In this document: piece by piece, positions 25,801 to 27,276 of the stretch
How the letters are laid out: the number at the start of each line of letters is the position of its first letter
Numbering within the stretch: position 1 is the stretch's first letter
From: Oscillospiraceae bacterium
Lineage (GTDB): Bacteria; Bacillota; Clostridia; Oscillospirales; CAG-272
Direction of reading: 5' to 3'
NCBI GenBank assembly: GCA_015065205.1
Contig: SVQS01000008.1
Span: 1-27,276, forward strand
Length of the DNA: 27,276 nucleotides
Notes under the pieces: generated by a model
The model's input: the letters and a program-made list of their open reading frames with translations, nothing else
Databases searched by the model: none
What the model was told of the DNA's origin: nothing
Program-made: the position numbers and the translations under genes

Positions 25801-26093
25801 GAGCCCTCGGTCTTGTTACAAACCGTGCACGTCTTAGGTGCAGTGCAGGTCGCCTCTGCCCATTTGTGGCCTGTTGCCTCAATGGGAGCAGTTTCGGTTT
25901 CCCCGCATTGTTCGCACGTACGTGACCGTACACCCGCTACCTCACAGGTAGCATCCTTTGTCACGGTCCATCCGCTCCACTCGTGGTTGCATTGGTCCGC
26001 AAAGAGAATTCTGCACGCACTGAATGCAGCAATACACAATACGACCATCAGCAAGCAGATGATGCTTTTTGAAATGTGGTTTCTCGTTTTCAT
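10857..26093 (-). CDS. Giant exported Cys-rich repeat protein, 5078 aa
   Basis: An uninterrupted 15.2-kb gene. The N-terminus is a signal peptide (basic start, hydrophobic ~11-24) ending at FSAC, a near-lipobox with Cys27. Most of the protein is a ~40-50-aa repeat of the form GH..W......PTC...G.....C..CG.......GH, three Cys plus His per unit, plausibly metal- or disulfide-stabilised. Embedded modules, in residues: a beta-sandwich ending NHFSYYTV (~835-948); four carbohydrate-binding-like modules (~1730-1920, 2090-2270, 2450-2630, 4845-5020), each with DNDGDG, PHVYC and QHFRD marks; a Tyr-rich repeat region (~2900-4330); two PPC-like domains with NDDGAG (~3410-3505 and 4530-4620). There is no LPXTG motif or C-terminal membrane anchor, so any surface attachment would be via the N-terminal lipid. 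GGAGG at 26101-26105 fixes the start. Function unknown; adhesin or glycan-binding scaffold is a guess. Confidence 0.9.
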   Translation of the reverse strand: MKTRNHISKSIICLLMVVLCIAAFSACRILFADQCNHEWSGWTVTKDATCEVAGVRSRTCEQCGETETAPIEATGHKWAEATCTAPKTCTVCNKTEGSVLAHVYDEEIVKDEALKSAATEENAAVYYKSCSCGAISKNDAETFAHGAPLNHEHTYTSEVTAPTCTTEGYTTYTCKCGDTYTDNETAVLGHEGGQATCTELAKCEVCGLEYGELLAHSWVDATCTKEKYCSACGLTEGEKLAHTGGTASCTELAKCEVCGLEYGELLAHSWVDATCIKEKHCSACGLTEGEKLAHTGGTATCTEQAKCDVCGNAYGAFGAHDWKDATCTEAKNCRLCGSFEGEALGHTGGTATCTNKAICERCSMAYGETVVHTYDKNADPLRYLAKEATCEGADEYYYSCSACGKCHDGEGAETFFDGEALEHDYVWVSNGDNTHTGTCQNGCNSTVTDTCTGGTATCTQKAVCEICQEYYGEALGHTWVDGEIITAPTCTSAGQKEQTCACGVSTTVSVPALQHSYSETTVDPSCLAQGYTVYTCEGCGHSYQGNYQNALGHSFGEWTVTKAATCTENGVQTHACGCGAVETQVILASGHNHVATVTAPTCVQKGYTTYTCSCGDSYVGDETAPAGHAWNIDAPTCTEDQVCDTCGERVDALGHDHKLSGSTAATCVAAATNTYTCEQCGHSYTESVGTAIAHNIQDVTPELILNEGETCLYTEHYTCKDCGADVVGETVEKHEKYTASIQTAATCITEGIKILTCAECDYTKEEIIPIDTTLGHTWEIGTISDGKRTDTCACGETKVVTVVTGDQANKVDDLKDTELSIGDANINFGDAADSIGDQTNNDVTVGAGTLDDDEKKDVLDDLDEEKLGQIGNNPIYNFTVTDTENNLITDFGGKEVTITIPYKLAEGEDVDSIAIWFINDKGEVESIPATYNNDYVTFTTNHFSYYTVTKLTPAQRCEVYGHNFKESIVAPTCTAQGYTLQYCIRCRHSQMVNYVDALDHKYEAQTVKTANCTENGLIRYTCSTCKEFYEEIIPAIKHNYEFFSETKGSCTVAGVITYKCTNCQGTKTEQTTTTGHSCVAVQTVASTCTTQGYTVYACQNEGCDYSYNGDYQAVVDHSFGEWVITQASTCTVEGEERRQCANCEHYETKKIAVVPHNYVATVTEPTCDQIGYTTYTCSLCQNAYEDSVTDPIGHKYDATWDWADDKATATITITCQHEGCQYNGTPITRQINSECTVFDSTVDKEGRKEYHVHFEFDGHSFSDEKQEIIPVKEHSHEGCEMQYNKFNHWYKCPDCKGNSGKIPHEFDEGTVVKEATCKTEGEIVYKCKCGYESFESIPKNDNHTAGTEFYRDGLTHWNICAECGEKLNEVEHAWDGGTLTKNVTCTENGIITYRCACGAGKAEEIPALGHTEKQLPAIAPTCTESGLTAGVICETCGEVLVKQEIIEALGHTEKQLSAIDPTCTESGLTAGVMCEVCGEILVEQEVVPALGHTEEILPSISATCTESGITEGKKCAVCGEILVAQQEIPATGHSFGEWIETIAPTEEAAGEKTRYCANCDATETSPIAALGHVHELHPVTVLEAVAATCTKNGLTAGEMCSGCGEVLVPQEMVPALGHKEDILAGKDATCGKIGLTEGTWCSACGEIFVEQEEIPATGNHTYENGYCIICGYIPPVSCEKHSYETDLLTNPARFEKTWGICTVCGYVDDNHEHRIEGGKCVYCDYTFEYSEVASVFDNDGDGNNDVYFFAAALPEQFNDAIRIDAFKDAASEGNHIEYDEIRAGYLDKYPNPMPYPHVYCSDLSANELIYTIYVEEAGTYEMAVHLRIKDNRVRGAKYVINKGTENEYAFSTSYEWSSAEDAYAVRNNDLLIGAYMYGITIELQAGKNTIHITNDESIVKPQHFRDFYLVPLDTCAHEYTEIEKVEPTCTTDGYVTKVCGLCGKTTTKKLSVLDHTFGEFVEIKAPTCTEMGEMMATCTVCGEAVIEYIPVLSHTFGEFVETKAPTCIEYGEMMATCTVCGATTFEYIPALGHNIQDGICTICGRPAFCDTHDYGNRFEKKWGICVVCGYVDDNHEHSIADGKCVYCDYEFEVIEVSSTFDNDGDGVVDVFYFSAALPEEFTGEDVIWLDAFNGSTGDHMEYDEIRAGSGSLPYPHVYCYDQDIRQSITFTFNVETDGLYNVAVHYRIKDHKVRGAKFIVNAGTENEQVINHTYGWATADDAYEVRNNDFLIGAYMTGLVFELQEGENTITILVADGVQKAQHFRDLYLVSVDGCKHEYAEIEKVEPTCTTDGYVTKVCGLCEKVKTTKLPAFGHTPGEFVETKAPTCTEMGEMTATCIACGEAVIEYIPVLSHTFGEFVETKAPTCIEYGEMVATCTVCGATTFEYIPALGHNIQDGICTICGRPASCETHDYGNRFEKKWGICVVCGYVDDNHEHSIADGKCVYCDYEFEVIEVSSTFDNDGDGVVDVFYFSAALPEEFTGEDVIWLDAFNGSTGDHMEYDEIRAGSGSLPYPHVYCYDQDIRQSITFTFNVETDGLYNVAVHYRIKDHKVRGAKFIVNAGTENEQVINHTYGWATADDAYEVRNNDFLIGAYMTGLVFELQEGENTITILVADGVQKAQHFRDLYLVSVDGCKHEYTEIEKVEPTCTTDGYVTKVCGLCEKVKTTKLPATGHIAGEWTVTVEPTCTTEGQMSTTCTVCGETVLAVLPAFGHSFGNYTETVAPTCTEYGEWMETCYTCGAAQTGILYPLGHRWDTWEDTKLPTCTENGERVYHCACGETMIETLWRYGHAFTDIVITKEATCTEDGEQVGTCINCGETITEILYATGHYETYERIYLSDLGITCGGYVRIYTCRVCGENTNNRFSEYCAWFDSGIDEATGAHIYTCSYCGAVKHELFETQYTDVACKYTVVETRTYYVAGEAVLTVISQTYHEDHEWQYEFVLNGTSCEDGYTVKETCKTCDWLREFVSYDHAQYRVEYYDFTEYGACRGYLELTACPCGEYTGRSVDHCASRTVSNESYVDENGVEHVIYLYQCSTCGLTRTRDRYYEDEGCYTYRYYIYTFNMGETYLGSYTEKSQYSAHHEYEYTYTFLDETNKNCEAGVTVIEICRNCDHVSEWTDYGHNTRRVAYYDFAKYGACYGYLEVYSCACGQEGWSNANYCAYNFVSSDSYTDEAGFEHRVEVYECPNCGLKRTSDYYEVRVGCYTYRYYTESYAIGETEIGTARWKSQYREHHEYEYTYTFRDEANKNCDAGVTIVTTCKNCDYRSQSTRAYHQNNTLFYSDWYDCCDNHNVQVSGCPCGEQFNIQFNDYTFNYNEETQTYTCENCALTVSKVLEVTENGCSRTETTTFVACLSGAEKYRSVKEEICANHSYGDVKVSVSEETTIASAKCSKCGDEVTFEMQQAILEYHEGSYYYDYTFTPEISAMFAIQSYSNGDTYVTLYELVDGRLIELASNDDGAGNVQFYLATNLEAGKTYVYRIRFLNSSTSGTIAFTLTQYAMQATTNCKHNSAKEFAVLTEGATSCTDGVFRGNLCPECGRLTQTQFSTSHNTYRIAYYDLREYGACHGYLEIYSCACGYNQQANANYCANSTVSSETFVDENGVEHTVTVYQCPTCGLTRTRDRYYEDEGCYTYRYYIYTFTMGEVEIASYTTKSQNSTHHEYEYTYTFADEANKNCEAGVTIVTTCKNCDYHSESYYTRHATFRTEYYDFTEYGACYGYLEVYSCACGQETGINRSYCSHNHVSNSNYVDEAGVKHYVDVYGCPTCGLTRTCDYYDQREGCDIYRYYTESYTIGETEIGSGSYKSHYDTRHEYEHTYTFADEANQNCEAGVTVVTTCKNCDYHRESYYTSHVTFQTEYYDFTEYGADGGYAYVNTCACGYSTNVNFMLCSHGSNYNTNEYTDEEGIRWYVETWTTSCDCNIRFDRAYRYEHDTENCLRTYYYEESLSVGNALIDFGARTTSEVYHEYEIRVELMEGSTDCNQGVIVIHDCRYCDEQYTNNVYHHYNAEIARFNLTQYGAVCEGYAVINGCACGYNRSLSISDSDCAFEHRSTVNWVEGTLHGVGLETAEGYRSFHSYSYTYTCAVTDPTQCGFAIRYSTYWRKNADCSASKYLTVQFGYDEATGTCQHEVTYEFAGQTYTYHNYERTNVDNGYVDTCPDCGSYYSLTNYYNEQGIHIKQQEIWENKLDDGCNKYREYTYEYAGTHEGRWGNYQTSSYHKYIDANGVETWEKYEYSYAEYEAPFGENGYIRTEKYSNSSEYSYTYEYTYTDYKGYQFTLCVRRTEGDYWWQDAYTYDFTNGCKRVHTYTNSGGANTTYAPEDAHPTWYYQTVTPPTCTQYGVRGHYCPVCDAHWDDQPVSPIGHNWVLLFDNLYYCRNCGLQNINGANGDIVMEDLTEKYGNGEAYVIGYWKNTTVRFTPYVMIYLNEPMEIDGFIEEAFLLFLMDDQFHFVEDEYVGLYVTVADIQAAVEMLCQDYGIDTFTPDMYAVSISFVPDGADDNFDYAIVFDNLPGSEDADNTIQNNEFVVDYVFEGGYIEYTIISNETAEWIFESHVSGGDPYAHLFDANGRELMTNDDGAGSLNFRITYTLQAGVTYVLRVRWLNNQTAGYIATSFQKGHVHTIVEETPAIAPTCTTEGWTASQRCSECGVIAYQQYIPPLGHAAGDWTVDYEATCTASGQKSATCTVCGETVYDWIPPLGHALGEWVETIAPTCGAYGERKATCSVCNENTYEWIFPLAHTLGEWVETIAPTCTVNGERQAVCSVCGSTTYEWIAPLGHTIQDGICTVCGQLPSCETEHSYEVDLLNNAQRFEKTWGVCTVCGYVDDYHTHKVENGKCVYCDYEFSTSDVTSAFDSDGDGALDVYKFSAALPEKFNDAIRLDAFKDSTGNHWEYDEVRASSGTMPYAHVYCGDGVATDHITYTVNVEKAGIYEVAVHIRLKDQRERGATFVINEDTAYEQKIAATYSWATADEAMMVRDSDYLQSAYYTGLSFELQAGENTIAIKVADGVVKTQHFRDLYLVWSADLPADGEEVAPDLPYIPEDSFTAVGGSDNNTAYYYDSAAANSIGKIEVVEE
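13090..17400 (-). repeat. Tyr-rich degenerate repeat region of the giant gene
   Basis: About 1430 codons organised in diverged units of roughly 150 aa. Each unit carries in order YGAC.GYLEVYSCACG, then CPTCGLTRTRDRYY, GCYTYRYY, HHEYEYTYTF, NKNCEAGVTIVTTCKNCDY. It keeps the paired CxxC motifs of the other repeats but replaces the PTC...GH framework with aromatic residues. Boundaries are approximate. Confidence 0.7.
18079..20220 (-). repeat. Recent 1080-bp tandem duplication inside the giant gene
   Basis: 18079-19140 and 19159-20220 are the same sequence with a 1080-bp (360-codon) offset. By eye they differ at about 12 positions. A block of roughly 680 bp (18177-18860 against 19257-19940) appears identical. 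Each copy encodes one beta-sandwich module plus flanking Cys repeats. The offset is a multiple of three, so the frame is kept. Related but diverged modules lie at ~20350-20900 and ~11030-11560. Confidence 0.93.
25201..25512 (-). repeat. Two 156-bp tandem repeats near the N-terminus
   Basis: 25201-25356 and 25357-25512 are nearly identical and encode two copies of a 52-aa double Cys motif (AHTGGTA.CTELAKCEVCG, then AHSWVDATC.KEK.CSACG). A third, more diverged copy lies at lower coordinates. Confidence 0.85.
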
Positions 26094-26248
26094 TTTTTTG
26101 CCTCCAAAAAATTTTTTCTGCTAAAAAAACACGCCAAATAAAATTGCAAGAATGAAAGATTGTATGTAATTCTATGGCGAAATTTGCATTTTTTGAATCC
26201 GGTTGTCGAATAAAAAACAAATTTCTTACATGAGAAATCTTCATTAAT

Positions 26249-26277
26249 ATTATATGCAACTTTGTTTGGCATCTCCA
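26249..26277 (-). promoter_or_regulatory. Candidate promoter of the giant gene
   Basis: On the minus strand: TGGAGA (26272-26277), 17 bp, TATAAT (26249-26254). A second possibility lies upstream: TTGCAT (26300-26305), 17 bp, TATAAT (26277-26282). Either gives a 5' leader of about 150-180 nt, which holds a small hairpin (ATTTCT/AGAAAT, 26221-26238). Confidence 0.55.
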
Positions 26278-26323
26278 TTATACTCCTCTTTTTTCTAAAA
26301 TGCAACCCTTTATGCAAAAATAA

Positions 26324-26351
26324 TAAAAAAAGCTTCCTAAATTTAGGAAGC
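26324..26351 (-). terminator. Minus-strand terminator, 20-bp perfect palindrome
   Basis: GCTTCCTAAATTTAGGAAGC (26332-26351) followed on the minus strand by seven T. There is no T run on the plus strand, so it stops minus-strand transcription coming from above 26,352. It insulates the giant gene from the remnant at 26465-26602. Confidence 0.78.
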
Positions 26352-26403
26352 ATCATATAAATTGTACATATCCAATTTTTGTTTATTTTCGAACGCTTTT
26401 TGC

Positions 26404-26447
26404 AAACAAAAGCGCATACGACACTCTTTGCGAGTATCGTATGCGCT
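26404..26447 (-). terminator. Terminator of the truncated minus-strand gene
   Basis: A 16-nt arm at 26411-26426 pairs with 26432-26447 through one non-Watson-Crick position that is a G-U wobble only in the minus-strand RNA. TTTTGTTT follows on that strand. It begins 18 nt after the stop at 26465, so the remnant there was once a real transcribed gene end. Confidence 0.85.
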
Positions 26448-26464
26448 CATTTTCGTAAAATGAA

Positions 26465-26602
26465 TTATTCTTCGGGAGCGTCATCTCTTGACGGGAGCTT
26501 TGTGGAATCCATCAGCTCGTCAACATAGACGAAGTGGCATGCTGTGCCCATACCGGGGAAATCACCGACCAAAAAACCATTTGCGTCCATTGTGAACGTT
26601 AA
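26465..26602 (-). pseudogene. C-terminal remnant of an unidentified gene
   Basis: The last ~45 codons of a minus-strand gene. The peptide from about LTFTMDANGFLVGDFPGMG to the acidic end SRDDAPEE reads as natural protein, and a proper terminator follows the stop. Further upstream the same frame turns into the antisense of a Cys-rich repeat gene and stops making sense, so the 5' part is missing. I cannot name the family. The break lies at about 26,598-26,604, where the opposite-strand remnant begins. Confidence 0.6.
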
Positions 26603-27151
26603 AATGAGAGTTTGGAAATTGATGGTAATACTTATGTAGAAATTTCTGCAACAGGACACAACCTTGGTAAATGGGTAGAGACCCAAACACCTACTTGCAC
26701 AGCAATGGGTAGGGAGCAGAGAGTGTGCGAAAATTGTGATCACTTTGAAACACGCAATGTGGAAGCATTTGGACATGACAGAGTAGAACATCCTGCTCAA
26801 TCCGCAACATGTACGGAAATAGGATGGGAAGCATATGAAGCTTGCTCTCGTTGTGAATATTCTACCTGTGCAGAGATTCCCCAAATAGGACATCGGTTTG
26901 GCACGTGGTTTGAATTCCAAGCGGCTACTTGCACGGCAAACGGAGAAGAGCGCAGAAATTGCAGTAATTGTGAGCATTATGAAGCAAGAGAACTTGAAAC
27001 TCTTGGGCACACCGATGCAAACAATGATGAAATCTGTGATCTCTGCGAAAAGAATTTGTCAGCTGATTCGACCACAGATGATAACGACGGGCTTGCTCCC
27101 GTCGCCTTTTTGCTCCAAAACACAACCAACGGTAGAAAAATATTAAAATAG
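26603..27151 (+). pseudogene. Fragment of a second Cys-rich repeat surface protein
   Basis: About 180 codons of the same repeat family as the giant gene, on the opposite strand. Repeats follow the GHNLGKWVETQTPTC...CENCDHFETR pattern, with three to four units. The final HTDANNDEICDLCEKNLS is a typical end-of-array unit. The frame starts right after an in-frame TAA (26600-26602) with no signal peptide, no ribosome-binding site and no good start (TTG at 26612), so the 5' end is lost. At the 3' end, after DDNDGLAP, the frame runs through a hairpin with a T run and finishes in an uncharacteristic tail, which suggests a frameshift or truncation there too. It could still be expressed as a short peptide, but I see no promoter. 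Confidence 0.65.
27085..27111 (+). terminator. Terminator-like hairpin inside the fragment's 3' end
   Basis: CGACGGG (27085-27091), 6-nt loop, CCCGTCG (27098-27104), CC, then five T. It lies about 40 nt before the stop of the open frame, an odd place for an intact gene. Confidence 0.6.
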
Positions 27152-27158
27152 TTGTATG

Positions 27159-27186
27159 TTGACTTTTGTTTTGTATGTGTTATAAT
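27159..27186 (+). promoter_or_regulatory. Promoter of the right-edge regulator gene
   Basis: TTGACT (27159-27164), 16 bp, TATAAT (27181-27186), about 42 nt before ATG27228. Confidence 0.8.
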
Positions 27187-27193
27187 AGAGTCA

Positions 27194-27203
27194 GAACCGG
27201 TTC
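27194..27203. promoter_or_regulatory. Palindromic operator candidate GAACCGGTTC
   Basis: A perfect 10-bp palindrome seven bases past the -10, so at or just after the expected transcription start. This is a usual place for a repressor site; autoregulation by the HTH-like product next to it is an inference. Confidence 0.5.
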
Positions 27204-27227
27204 AATAACAAAAAATGAGGTAAAAAT

Positions 27228-27276
27228 ATGAGCAAAAATTTTTCTGACAATTTTAAGTCTATGCGCAAGCAAAGAG
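27228..27276 (+). CDS. Start of a probable XRE-type regulator (partial)
   Basis: Only 16 complete codons lie in the window. The peptide (MSKNFSDNFKSMRKQR) has the phenylalanine/leucine-then-LRK spacing that opens many Cro/CI-type HTH domains, normally followed by G.TQ.ELA. GAGG at 27217-27220 is a suitable ribosome-binding site, and a good promoter with a palindrome lies upstream. The gene runs off the right edge, so the family call is tentative. Confidence 0.6.
   Translation, partial: MSKNFSDNFKSMRKQR

Noticed and set aside
10921..25925. Very long plus-strand open frames (up to 1567 codons at 20769-25472, 1137 at 17274-20687)
   Set aside because: They are exact antisense of the giant Cys-rich gene. 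Their peptides are low-complexity Val/Gly/Cys-rich mirror images of the repeats, without ribosome-binding sites, and the minus-strand frame has clear domains and a proper start.
26090..26356. Small minus-strand open frames upstream of the giant gene (for example from ATG near 26278 behind GAGGAG)
   Set aside because: The ATG overlaps a TATAAT promoter box, the peptide has no recognisable features, and the frame lies in the 5' leader of the giant gene.
26465..27010. A 181-codon minus-strand gene
   Set aside because: Only the last ~45 codons read as real protein; the rest is antisense to the plus-strand Cys-repeat fragment. Annotated as a remnant instead.

Overview
The window looks like an accessory-rich stretch of a Bacillota (Clostridia-type, probably gut-associated) chromosome. 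This is inferred from strong GGAGG ribosome-binding sites, sigma-A promoters with 16-17 bp spacers, a DUF6809-like small protein, and very large Cys-rich repeat surface proteins of a kind common in gut Firmicutes. No rRNA, CRISPR array or recognisable transposase or integrase was found.

Left part (1-6,090) is a mosaic of small accessory units. It has a 336-aa protein with motifs resembling the palm domain of family-A polymerases, an unrecognised 148-aa gene, and a small rhodanese lipoprotein with its own promoter. Next comes a three-gene operon driven by a near-perfect promoter: a ribonuclease III with two predicted dsRNA-binding domains, an XRE-type regulator and an HNH nuclease. Its genes overlap by 4 and 8 nt. 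A ~200-nt structured leader precedes the operon and ends in a hairpin that buries the Shine-Dalgarno sequence of the RNase III gene. Two small minus-strand genes follow, sharing a bidirectional terminator with the operon.

Middle (6,092-10,267) is a single 1391-aa STAND NTPase with an N-terminal Mrr-like nuclease, resembling the Avs (AVAST) antiphage sensors, with its own promoter and terminator. The next ~590 bp hold a promoter, a triple tandem repeat, a palindrome, a tRNA-Cys(GCA)-like gene whose T-loop is expanded by about 31 nt, and a strong terminator.

Right part (10,857-26,093) is one intact 15.2-kb minus-strand gene for a 5078-aa exported protein. It is made of dozens of Cys/His repeats, four beta-sandwich (carbohydrate-binding-like) modules, two PPC-like modules and a Tyr-rich repeat region. 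It contains a recent 1080-bp tandem duplication. Beyond it, two gene remnants in opposite directions meet at about 26,600, one of them from a second Cys-rich repeat protein. The window ends in the start of an XRE-like regulator behind a promoter with a palindromic operator candidate.

The best candidates for something undescribed are the RNase III/XRE/HNH operon with its RNA leader and the tRNA-Cys-derived locus. Functions are inferred from motifs read by eye; no database search was possible.
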